Under the pieces are notes generated by a model. It was given only the letters and a program-made list of their open reading frames with translations. It was not told the DNA's origin and made no database searches. A DNA stretch of 64,000 nt. Source: Pyropia haitanensis (lineage: Eukaryota > Rhodophyta > Bangiophyceae > Bangiales > Bangiaceae). Positions 54,516-64,000 of the stretch are shown here, one piece after another (position 1 is the first letter of the stretch; each line of letters opens with the position of its first letter). A program made the translations under genes and the position numbers. The stretch is taken from assembly GCA_008729055.1 (NCBI GenBank), contig SDUX01000002.1, positions 2,197,874 through 2,261,873 of the forward strand. The letters run 5' to 3'.

Positions 54516-57500
54516 GGCGGCGGCGGCGTGGCGGCAATGGGGCAGATGGATGGGGTGCATGCGGCAGAGGGGGGGAGGGGGGGGGGGAAGGAGGGAGGGA
54601 AGGTGCAGAAGGCCAGTTGAGGGCGTGCTGCCCCCCCGCACGCCCAGATGGGCTTGGACTGGATGGACTGCGTGAGGTGGGGGGGGAACGAGCGGCGGGT
54701 TGCGTTGCCCGGGCTGGTGGTGGCCTGTTGTTTATCGACTGCGCTAGGGAAACGCGATAGATAGGACTGGTGCGAGGTGTGCGAGGTGTCGTCTGTAGAG
54801 GAGCCACCCAGGTGGCCGGATAGCAAGGAGGAATGAATGCACGCACCGTTGGGCAAACGGGGGGCGGTCACCTCCCCCTTCCCGCGGTGCCCCGCTGTGT
54901 TTTGTACCCATTCATTGCGCGTGGGGGGGTAGGCGGGTGGGAGGGGGGCGGCGGGGGTGGGCCAAGGTGAGTGCGTAGGGCGGACGCGGCCCAAAGAGCA
55001 AAAGGTCCCCGCGGTGGCGCGGCGCGGCCGCGGTCCGCAGGCGTTTACCGACGGGGCACTCGTCTGGCACGCGCCCGCTCCGGCCGGGACCGCCGCGCGT
55101 GGTTGCCGGACACAAAAAAACAATGACGGCAGTGGGCAGGACGCGGCCGCCACGGCGAGCACCGGGTGTCTGCGCCGCAGCGTGACGCGTGGAACGGGCG
55201 GGCCAGACTACGTTGCGCCACGCGGACGGCCGGGCCGTCGGTCGGCGCAGGCGGTCGGGCGGGGGGGGGGCGTGTACAACGAAGACGGCGAACGCTACGC
55301 CATGCAGACGACCGGCCGGTCGGCGAAGGGGCAATGGGCACCCGCGGCAGGGGGGACGGGCGGCCACGCGTGACGGGCGTCGGCTGCGCGCGCGGGGGGG
55401 AGCGTGGCGCGGGAGATAGAAGCGGGGGCCGCGGCCACGGGCCAGGCACTCACCGCCCGGAAGATGGCACGCCACCGCAGCCGCCGCCGCCGCGCCCCCG
55501 ACCGCCCGCCCGCGCCTAGCGCGTCGGCCAGCCGCGGCGGCGGCGGCGGGAGTGAAAGCCGCCCGCCGCTTTCGCACGCGCCGCGGACACAGCGCAGCGG
55601 GCGCGCCCGCGGCCACGCCGGCTGCGTCGGCTCCCGCGGCCCCGCGGGTGGAAGCGCCCGCCGTCGCACGTCGGCCGCGCCGGCCCCTTGACAGCGCCGG
55701 GGCGTGGCGGCGGGGGCGCACGGTTGGCCGCCGCTGTCGCCATCCCGCCCGCGCCGGCCGGCGGGCGCAGGACCACGACCGGCAACAATACAATCACGTA
55801 GGTATCCGCGCGCGGCGACCACCGAGCCCGAACCATTTCTATCCGGATGCGTAGAAAAAAAAAAAGTCGGAAAAAATCAAAAAGGGAGGACACCCCTCCC
55901 GCCCCCCTGCCTGGCATGGCCAAATTGAAATATTATGTGTCCGCTTTAATTGATGAGTAGAATTACTAAGAATATTAGTGATGTTTGATTCATATGCATG
56001 ACTCATTATCAGAGCGTATTGATGTCCATCTCGAAGACTCGTGTCCGGTCTCATGCACCGGTGTTTGCATTGACGACTTACATATTGTTTTGTACGCCAT
56101 TTGTTGCTGCCGCACAACACGCTTTTGTCCAAACCGTCTTGTGCCTCCCGGAAAGCGGCGGTGCGCGAGGCCAGGAGCTGCGCTGAAGCAGCGCCCTTCC
56201 CCCCAAAGAGGTGACCTGCAGTGCCTCCAAAGTGAGCTCGCTGACTGACCCGGGTTCTTCTTGGCAGCTCCCACCGGCGTTTGCCACCCTTCCCGACCAG
56301 CCGTTTGCCAACGCGCGGTGGCGCCCATGGGAAGGGTAGCAGGCGACACGTCCGCTGGCCCCTACGATGCCGCTGAAGACTTCTGAAGCGGCCGTGGCGA
56401 CCGTGTCGGCTGCCATCAACGGGTTTGTCGCGAAGGAGCAGCCAGGCACGGCTACGGCCGCTGCTCCGGCGGGCCGGAGAAGCCGGGGGTCGCCGCCGCT
56501 CATAGGCGTTCATGCCCGCCGGCGCAAAAGAGAGGAGGGTCGTGATCGTGGATCAGGCGGGCGGGGGGTGTCCAGTGGGGAAAAGGGGGGGGTGATGGGC
56601 GGGGTGGAGAAGGCTTTGGCCACGCGCCAAACACTGTACACCGCCCCCGCCTAATGCTGTTGGGGCCTGTGCAACAGCAAACGATGGCAGACTTGTGAAG
56701 AAGTGCAGCCATTGTACACCCGACAAGTATACAATAGATCGGTCAGAGGCCCCTTTCTGCTCATTGACTGATCTGTGGATAAATATAAGTTTATGATGGA
56801 TTAATTGAATGTGTACGTTTTTCTCGTGCCAACCCAGCTCCCTTCCCGACAGCGCGAAGTCGCCGTACGTATACATAGGTCAAAAAAGGTTGCCCGCAGA
56901 CGCCTTTCGGGCCGCGCGTGCGCACCTGTCCGCCACTACCGTACCCGGCTGGGCCACTGACGAGACTGTGCCGCGACGAGCGCCCCCTGCCCACCTCTCC
57001 CCCCCACCCGCCCCCCTCTCCCCCCACCCGCCCCCCTCTCCCCGGGAGCCCCCTCCGGAAGGCCACCCGCCTCCGCCGCCGCGCCCACCGTCGCCGAACG
57101 TCGTGTGTCTCTCTGCCACGCGCCACGAACTGCCGTAGCAGCGGCCGGCCCTCGGGCGAGGGGGGGGGGGGATCTCGTCGCCAAGCCGTGGGGGGGGGGG
57201 GGGGGGTCTCGTCGCCACGCCGCCGCGGGGGGGGGGGGGGGGGGGGGGGGGCTCGTCGCCACGCCGGCCAGTGGGGGGGAGTCTCGTCGCCGCCCGCCCG
57301 CCCGTCCACGGCGGCGGCCGCAGGCTCCCGTCGCCGCCCGGCCGGCCGCCGCTGCGCGCAAGCCCCCGCGGCCGTGTGCCACTCCCGCACCGCCAACATC
57401 CGCCACCGCCGCGGCCGACGCGCGGCAGTGGCCTTCCCGCCCCCCCGCCGTCGCTGCGGGCGTCGGCACATGCGCCACCCCCACCTACCCCGCGCCACCC

Positions 57501-58096
57501 CCACCTACCCCGCGCCACCCCCACCTACCCCGCCCCACCCCCACCTACCCCGCGCCACCCCCACCTACCCCGCCCCACCGCCGTCCCGTCGCGTCGGCCC
57601 CCCCACCCGCCCACCGTCGTGCGTGTGCGCCAGTGGCTGTCACACTTTCCCTCCCCCCCCCCCCCCCCCCCGCCCCCGCCGCCCACGGGCACCCGCCGGC
57701 GGGCCGCCCGCTGCTCCTCTGGTGTGGCCCCGACGGGCGGCCGGCTGCGGCGGCGGCGGCGGCGGGTGGCAACCGTGCGTGCGGGGAAGCGCCGCCGCCG
57801 AGGGGGGGGCGCTCTGCGTGTGGCGCGTGGGGGGGGGGGCGCGGGGGATCGCCGCGTGCCCGCGCCACGGCGCCCGCGGGGGGGGGGCGCGGCTGCGTGC
57901 GCGTGCGGGGTCATCCGGTCGGCGGTGGCGGCGGCGGCGGCGGCGCGGCTGCTGCGGCCGCCTCTTGTCACCGTCGCGCGGCGGCCGCCGACGTGGGCGT
58001 GCGTGCCGACGCTGCCGCCTCGCTCCCCTTGAGCCGCCCCCCACCCTCCCTTCTTCTCCCGCCGCCCCCCTCCCCCCCACCTCCACCTTCCACCGG
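54516..58096. other. 3.6-kb intergenic region with AT islands and G runs
   Basis: It holds a G-rich 3' flank (54565-54600), an A-rich run at 55853-55890, AT-rich islands at 55920-56110 and 56690-56830, and alternating G runs at 57160-57255 before the next gene. The frame 56367-56654 (+; MPLKTSEAAVATVSAAINGF, then VAKEQPG) looks protein-like for 30 codons but becomes Gly/Arg-rich. It is not enough to call a gene. A 20-bp tandem repeat lies at 57475-57574. Confidence 0.5.
57475..57574. repeat. 20-bp tandem repeat, five copies
   Basis: The unit CCACCCCCACCTACCCCGCG is repeated five times, with CG/CC variation at the unit end. It lies about 520 bases upstream of the zinc-finger gene start. Confidence 0.85.
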
Positions 58097-59536
58097 ATGG
58101 ATGTGCTGGTGACCTCCCCCGGGGGCGGCTCCCCCTTTGGCCTGCCCCACGCTGGCCTACCCCGCGACGGCCTTGATGTGGAGCCCGTCGGCGGCGGCGG
58201 CGTCGGCGGCGGTGTCGGCGGCGGCGTCGGCGACGGCGTCGCCATCAACGGCGGCGTCGGCGGCGGCGGCGGCGTCGGCCTCGACGGCGGGTGCTACTGC
58301 AAGCGCGCGCACGAGGTCGGCGAGGCCCGCCGCCGCGGGTACTTTATCCTCTGCGGGGGGGACGGGCCGTGTTCGTGCCTCGACGTGCTCGACGACGACG
58401 ACGACGACGCTGGCATGGAGGCGGCGCGCGCGTGGCGGGCGCCGGCGCTGCTCGAGGAGGGGGGCGGGACCGGGGGGATGATGGGCGGCAGCATGGATGG
58501 CGGGGGGGACGGGGGGGGCGGCAACGCCACCCTCAGCGGCATCACCCTCGACACCCGCGCGCCGTGGCCGCCCTTTTTTGATCAGCCGGACGGGACGGGC
58601 GGCAAGCGCGGCCGCGTGGACTTTCCCGCGGACCTCATGGCCGTCCATGGGGGCGGCGGCCTCCTCGGCGGCGGCGGCGTCGGCGGCGCCTCCTACCTGT
58701 CGGCGGCGGCTGGCGCTGGGCGGCCGGCCGGCAGCGGCGGCGGCGGCGGGGTGGCCAAGCGCGTCCGCGCGTCGTGTCGCGGCCGCTGTGGGTGCACTGG
58801 CCCCGCCACGGCGGCGGCGGTGGCGGCCAAGTACTGCACCTGCGCCGCGGGTGGCGGCAGCGCCTACTGCGTGTGTGGCGGCGTGGGGGGACGGCCGCGC
58901 CCGCCCGTCGCGGCTGCCACCGTCGCCGCGACGGCGACCGCCGCGGTCGTCGCCGCCGCGGCGGTCGCGTCGGCCGCGGCCGCCGCCGCCGCGGCGAGCG
59001 CGGTGCCGACCGCGCCGGCGGCGACGGCGGCCGCCTCCCGGTGCGGCTGTGGGCCCCCGACGGAGGGAGGGGGGGGGAGCGCCACCGCGGCCGAGCCGCC
59101 GTCGCCGCCGTCGGCGGTGGCCGCGCCGGCCACGATGGGCGGACGGTGGCGGGAGCCGCCGCCGCTGGCGGTGCCGCCGCCGTCGACGGCGGCGGTATCG
59201 GCGGCCATGTCGCCGCCGCGCGCGCCGGCGGCGGTGCCCGTGTCGGCGGCGCCTGCCGCGGCCACTGCCGCCACGACCGTCCCGTCCGTCGTTGGCGGGC
59301 TCCCCCTGGCGGGCCCCCCACCCGTCGTGTCGACCGCCGCGGGCGCGGTGGCGGCCGCCGCGGCGGCGTCGTCGCGGGCCTGCGGCTGCGTCGCGGGGCT
59401 GACCAGCCTGTGCGGGTGTGGGGTGCTCAAGAGCGGCATCCAGGTGTGTGGGTGTGCGACCTCCAACGGCCGCTGCGGGTGTGCGTTGGTGGCGGTTGCG
59501 CGGGGGGGGGGGGGGGCGCGCGCCCGCCGCCGCCGC

Positions 59537-59582
<46 letters not shown>

Positions 59583-61080
59583 CGTGGCGGGGGGGGTGCT
59601 CACGGGGCTGCCCGCCGCGTCGTGCTGTGGAGGGGTGGGGGGGGGGGGGGAGGAGGGCGCACCGCTGGGGGCCCCACCGCCGCCGGGGGTGCCATCACCC
59701 CCGCTGGCGGTCGCGCCCGCTACGCCTGCCGGCAGCGCGGGGTACGATGGCGGACCCGCCGCCACTGCCGTCCATGTGAGCCCTGACCACGGGCCCGCCG
59801 CGCCTGCCGTCAGCATGGGCTTTGACGCCGCGCCTGCCGCGCCTGCGGTCAGCACGGGCTTTGACGCCGGACCCGCTGCGCCTGCGGTCAGCATGGGCTT
59901 TGACGCCGGGCCCGCCGCGCCTGCCGTCAGCATGGGCTTTGACGCCGGACTCGGTGCCCCTGCCGTCAGCATGGGCTTTGATGCCGGGCCCGCCGCGCCT
60001 GCCGTCAGCATGGGCTTTGACGCGCCCGCTGCCCCTTCCGTCAGCATGGGCTTTGATGGCGGGGCCGCCGTGGCGGCGGCGGTGGCGTCAGCGGCGGCAG
60101 CGGCGGACGGCAGTGACGGTTCGGGTGGCGGCGGCGTCGCCCTCGATGGCGTCCTTGGCGGTGGCGGCGACGGCGGCGCGCCGGGCGGCGACGTGGGCGG
60201 CGGCGTGGCGGCAGCGACGGCGGCGGCGGCGGAGCAGGCGCGCCTGCCGCCGCCCCCCCCGACGTGGGCGCGTGTGCCGCCGCGGCCGCCGCGGCACACG
60301 CCCGTTTCGCGGGCGCCACGGCTGGTGCCCGCGCTGAGTACGGGCGGCGGGTGGTTTGGTGGCGGGCCGGAGGGGCCGTACCGGAGCGGGGGGGGGCTAC
60401 CGCCTCCGCCGCCGCCGCCAGTGCCGCCGCCGTCCACGTCGGCGGCGATGACAATGTCGGCGATGACGTCGGCGGCGATGACGTCGGCGGCCATGACGTC
60501 GGCGGCCATGTCGTCGCCGCCCATGACGTCGGCGGCGATGATGGCGTCGGCCATGACGTCGGCGGTCATGTCCACGTCGGCCATGACGTCGTCGTCCATG
60601 ACGTCGGCCGCGGCGGCGTCGGCGGCGATGACGCCGGGCGCGCCGGCCGGGCCGGGTGCCGCGGTAGGGGGGTGGCGGTTGGCGTCGGCGCCGGCGCCTC
60701 CGTCGGCGGTGCTGCCGCTGGGGGGGGGTGGGGTGCGGGGCGTCGGGCCCGCCCCGCCCACCAGCGGCGCGGGAGCGTGGCCGCCGCCCGCGCGGTCGCC
60801 CACGGTGGCGGGCGGCAGCGCGGCCGCGGCGGCTGCGAAGGGCGTTGCGGCGGCGGCGGGCGCGACGGCGGGCGCGGCGACCGCGGTCCCCGGCGGCGCG
60901 CACGCCCCGTGGGCGTTCGGCACGCACGGCGGCGGCCGCGGGCTTGGCGCGGCGGCAGCGGCGGAGCCGCAGCTTCCCGGTGGCGGTGCGGCGCAGCCGC
61001 GGCGGGCGCGCGTCGCGGTCCCCTCCGTCGCCTCTGTCGTTGGCGTCTCCAACGTGTCCGGCGCGGGCGTGGCTGCCGCT

Positions 61081-61141
<61 letters not shown>

Positions 61142-61143
61142 GG

Positions 61144-61182
<39 letters not shown>

Positions 61183-62232
61183 AGCCCCGCCGGCGGCGCT
61201 CCCCCTGGCGGCAGCAGAGGCGGCGTGGACGATGAGGAGCCCGTGTCGGCAACGCGTGGCGACGCCGCGACGCGCGGCACGCGGCAGCGGCAATACGCGT
61301 GTGATCAGTGCAGTGCGCGGTTCCTCTTCAAGCAGAACCGCGATCGCCACTCGGCCGAGGTGCACGTCGGCGCCCGGCCGTACAGGTGCGGCGCGTGCGG
61401 CGCCGAGTTTAAGAACAAGGGCAGCCGCAAGCAGCACGTGCTGACCGTCCACGAGCGCTCCCGCCCGTTTGTGTGCGACCGGTGTAGCAGCTCGTTTGGG
61501 CAGCGCAATCACCTCAAGCAGGTACGTTTTGGTGAGGGGGGGGGGGGGCGTGGGTGGGCCGGGCATGAGGTGTGGTCGTGGTCTCGGTGCGGACGGAGGG
61601 GGGGAGGGCTGACCAGGGAGTCTTTGGGAGAGCCCACTGACTCGCTCTTCTATCGTCTGGTGTGGACACGCTGGTGGCTGGTTCTTGTGTTCGTTTTACC
61701 ACCACACGTACATTGTGTTCCGTTTCTGCTGGTTGCTGTGTACCTCCTCCCTCCCCCGACCCCCCCCCCTTTTCTGTTCCCTCCTACACTTCTGCAGCAC
61801 GTGAGCACGGTGCACGAGCAGAAGCGGCCCTTCCAGTGCGCCATCTGCGAGCTGTCCTTCTCCAACCGGGGCAACCTCAACCAGCACCTCCGCCGCAAGC
61901 ACCCAGACGCGGCGCCGCCCGTCGGTGGCGCCCACGGCGGTGGCAGCAGCGGCGGCGGCGGCGGCAGCGGCGGCCGCGGTGGCGGTGGGGCGGGCGGCGT
62001 CGGCGGCCGCGGCAGTCACAGCGGCGGTGCTGCGGCGCCGTGGCGGTCGTCCCAGTCGGCGGCGGCGGGGTGCGCGCCGACCAGCCCGCAGCCCGTCTCA
62101 CCGTCCTCTTCCCGCGGCAGCGCGCCGACGGCGGTATCGGCAGCCGCGACGGCGGCATCGGTGGCGGCAGCCGCCGCGTCCACCGCGTATTTATCTCCGC
62201 CCGTCGCCCCGTCACGGCATCCGGTGCGCTGA
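58097..62232 (+). CDS. Cys-X-Cys-rich, C2H2 zinc-finger protein (one intron, one frame break)
   Basis: Probably a nucleic-acid-binding regulator. The ATG at 58097 (MDVLVTSPGGGSPFG) starts a Gly-rich part with many Cys-x-Cys pairs: GGCYCKRAH, GPCSCLDV, CRGRCGCTG, KYCTCAAG, YCVCGG, RCGCGPP, ACGCVAGLTSLCGCG and VCGCATSNGRCGC. After the G15 run at 59502-59516 the frame changes. Seven 13-residue GPAAPAVSMGFDA repeats (59791-60063), MTSAA repeats (60447-60612) and a poly-Gly tract (61088-61183) follow. Four C2H2 fingers then occur: YACDQCSARF, YRCGACGAEF, FVCDRCSSSF and FQCAICELSF, each with two closing His. The intron 61522-61797 splits finger 3 between LKQ and HVSTVH. The tail is Ser/Ala/Gly-rich. 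The finger pattern is certain; DNA targets and the role of the Cys-x-Cys part are unknown. Confidence 0.8.
59791..60063 (+). repeat. Seven 39-bp coding tandem repeats
   Basis: Six units of 39 or 36 bases and a last longer one, each encoding a variant of GPAAPAVSMGFDA (copies at 59791, 59830, 59869, 59908, 59947, 59986 and 60022). The VSMGFD core is best conserved. Confidence 0.9.
61088..61183 (+). repeat. GGC trinucleotide repeat encoding poly-Gly
   Basis: About 30 GGC units with one GGTGGG interruption, within the zinc-finger gene. Copy number is likely variable. Confidence 0.9.
61522..61797 (+). other. Intron of the zinc-finger gene, 276 bases, frame-neutral
   Basis: It begins GTACGTTTTGG after CTCAAGCAG and ends with a C/T-rich tract and TTCTGCAG before CACGTGAGC. 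It is phase 0, a multiple of three, and has no stop in frame. Removing it restores a standard C2H2 finger (CDRC...HLKQHVSTVH), which is strong support for splicing here. Confidence 0.85.
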
Positions 62233-63183
62233 GCGAGAGCGCCCATGGTAGACGGCGCGGGGGGGGAGGGGGGGGGGGGTGGTGAGGAGGAGGACGGCGC
62301 CCTCTTCGACACACGCCGCCGCGGAGGCGGAGGCGGTGGTCGACTCGTGTGGGTGGCAGGCCCGCGGGTTCCCCGCCGGCGGAGCAGTGGGGGGGGAGGG
62401 GTTGGAGGGTGGGGACCTCCTCCCCGCCTCCTCCTTCCCCCTTCTGCCTCGCGCCTCCGCCCACGGGTGGGGGGCGTGACGAGCTGACGGGCGGGCGGGT
62501 TGACGCCCCCGCGGCGGCGCGCACACGTATGTTTTTTCGCTCCGCACTTTTTTTCTTATTTTCACAGCTCCCGTCGCCCGCGTGCGGCCCGCGCCCGCTC
62601 CCGGCCACCACGCTTTTTGACCCCCCCTTCCACGCCCCCTCTGTCGCTCGCGCCCTCGCCCTTGGTGCGCAGGCCGCGGCTCCTGCAAGGACGGCGCAAG
62701 GGAACGGCCGCCTCCCCAGCTCGGCGGCTGGGAGCTGCAACCGCGTCCCGACCGCGAGGTTGCGTGCTCCTGACAGACTGTTTCGTGCAGGCTGCGGCCC
62801 TCCCCCGGCACGGCGCGCACTGACCGCTCGGTATCCGGCGTCAAGTCGGATAACAGGAGGGACGCTCCTTTCTGGATCCGTTTCAGGCCTCCATGACTGA
62901 AGCGAACGTTCGGTATCAAAAAACTTATCACAGACAAACAGATTCGACAGGAACAGGAAAGGATCATGACACGTGTAATGTCACCAGTGACGGTGTTGTC
63001 TGAATGCACAAAATGTCAGACAGTGTCTGGGACCACCTCACACTAGCGTTGGATTGGGCCCCTAGCTAGTATGCTTTTGAAATGGGCTCTACGCGCGCTG
63101 TTCGGGACCTTCGACGCCCCGCACCCTGGCACAAGGGACGCACATTGGGCGCTTGCTGTCCACCCAGAGGTTGTCAAACGTAC
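62233..63183. other. 3' flank of the zinc-finger gene; no GST continuation seen
   Basis: This contains G runs (62258-62281), a T/C-rich stretch (62520-62570) and a lower-GC segment (62860-63110). The minus strand was read for the missing glutathione-transferase exons (PN.K.P motif, C-terminal helices); none was found. Confidence 0.5.
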
Positions 63184-63374
63184 CACAAGTGGGGGTGCGC
63201 TTCGTCTGGGAGCGGCATCGGGTGGAGCGTGTAAGGGATGCCCAGCTCCTCGAGCGCGATCGTCACCTTTTTGCCGTTGGGCGTGCCCCACGAGTAGAGG
63301 TCGATGCGGGGGTACCCCCCGCCGGGCGAAGACGCCGACGGCGCTGCGGCGGCGGCGGCGGCGTTGGCCGCCAT
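63184..63374 (-). CDS. Glutathione S-transferase-like N-terminal exon, remainder not seen
   Basis: From the ATG at 63374 an Ala/Ser-rich leader (MAANAAAAAAAPSASS) runs into IDLYSWGTPNGKKVTIALEE and LGIPYTLHPMPL. This is the first beta-alpha-beta of a GST thioredoxin fold of the YfcG/Ure2-like type (S-x-G-T-P-N-G-x-K-V; the Ser/Asn pair binds glutathione). After PDEAHPHL the DNA reads TTGTG then GTACGTTTG, the same 5' splice-site form as other introns here, and an in-frame stop follows shortly. An intron therefore begins at 63183. No later exon is visible in the 950 bases before the zinc-finger gene, so the gene is truncated or its exons are divergent. Partial call only. Confidence 0.55.
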
Positions 63375-64000
63375 CGTCACCCCCCGCCCGACGCGACGGC
63401 CACCGACGACGGACCGGGGAGCGGCGCCGCAGCGGGGGCGGCGGGCGGGCGCACCGCCGACGGCGGCGAGCCGCGCGGCCGACCGCGGCGGGGCGACTAC
63501 GCGGGCGGGCGCAACCGCCCAGCCGAGGCACAGGGGGCGGCAAGCAGCGGCGGGGGAGACCATCACCAACGCGCGGTCGTGGTAGACGTGGTAGACCAGG
63601 AGGGCCTCGCGAGGCGGGGCGGTGGACAACTACGGCCACGGCTTGGGTGAAACAGAGGGGGGGTACACGCGGGGTGGAACAGTGGGAGCCCGACGCGGGG
63701 TGGAAGTGAGCGGACCTCGCAGACGCACCGCGCACGATCATCGGTTTGCGGCGCGGGGTGCGTGGGCGTGCGGGCGAGGCACGCTCCAATACACGTCTCA
63801 TCCCGCCTCCGTCGTGCAGGTTAGTGCACGGCTTCGGCGCGTAGCTTAAGCCATACGTCGGGATCAACCGGGACGGGAACCGAAACTTTACCTGGACGGC
63901 ACAACCGTAGCTATTTCGCGAACTCACTGAGTATACAACAAAATAAGAGACCTTTTTTCGGGGTAGAGTCAAAGTCATAATTTGAAAAATTCGCACCGTG
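63375..64000. other. 5' flank of the GST-like exon to the window end
   Basis: It is GC-rich up to about 63620, then more balanced, becoming AT-rich after 63880. No gene is supported. Confidence 0.5.

Noticed and set aside
54912..55793. A minus-strand Arg/Ala-rich frame
   Set aside because: It is repetitive Arg/Ala/Gly/Pro with no domain and overlaps equally open frames.
57475..57574. A CRISPR-like array
   Set aside because: The repeats are directly adjacent with no unique spacers, and the context is eukaryotic. It is a simple tandem repeat.

Overview
The window is nuclear DNA from a photosynthetic eukaryote with an extremely G+C-rich, homopolymer-rich, intron-poor genome. Supporting signs are a plastid-targeted plant-type (class II) DAHP synthase, a HAT-repeat RNA factor of the Mbb1/HCF107 type with a transit-peptide-like leader, and a COG2 Golgi-tethering subunit. 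A PPIL4/CYP59 cyclophilin-RRM protein, an RBR ubiquitin ligase and a few short GT-AG introns also fit. This combination fits a red alga of the Bangiales (Porphyra/Pyropia type) best, but that is inference from composition and gene content, not from a marker gene.

Layout: a coiled-coil/low-complexity protein (41-2466, +); Mbb1-like HAT protein (3619-5490, -); an all-helical, possibly hemerythrin-like protein (8300-10120, +); an ABHD17/BEM46-type hydrolase (10936-13810, -). Then a 3.7-kb gene-free G/C low-complexity block (13811-17538); an LRR protein (17539-18213, -); PPIL4 (19348-20519, -); an F-box/LRR-like protein with one intron (22447-24371, -); DAHP synthase (25220-26776, +); a 142-residue three-exon protein (27267-28469, -). 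Next come a REV1-type BRCT protein with no polymerase domain (29095-30132, +), an organophosphate-antiporter-family transporter (31329-33101, +), COG2 (33670-36594, -), a membrane RING protein (37428-38660, -), an unassigned Ala/Gly-rich protein (41033-43286, +) and an RBR E3 ligase (43531-46911, -). The right part has a lower-GC, gene-poor stretch (about 46.9-53.8 kb), a small membrane-anchored Cys-rich protein (53793-54515, +), a Cys-X-Cys plus C2H2 zinc-finger protein with one intron (58097-62232, +), and a glutathione-transferase first exon with no visible remainder (63184-63374, -).

The genes are unrelated housekeeping and regulatory functions rather than a pathway cluster: aromatic amino-acid synthesis and plastid RNA processing, Golgi traffic, ubiquitin transfer, phosphate-ester transport and DNA-damage tolerance. 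No operon logic applies.

Two properties recur. First, at least seven genes read correctly only if the frame changes at a run of about 7-15 G or C; these are most simply assembly length errors, so true proteins must be checked against transcripts. Second, introns are few and share a GTACGTTT-type 5' splice site. Two introns in unrelated genes (23531-23760 and 27366-27614) are homologous to each other, like introner elements. I see no CRISPR array, ribosomal RNA, canonical tRNA or recognisable viral gene.
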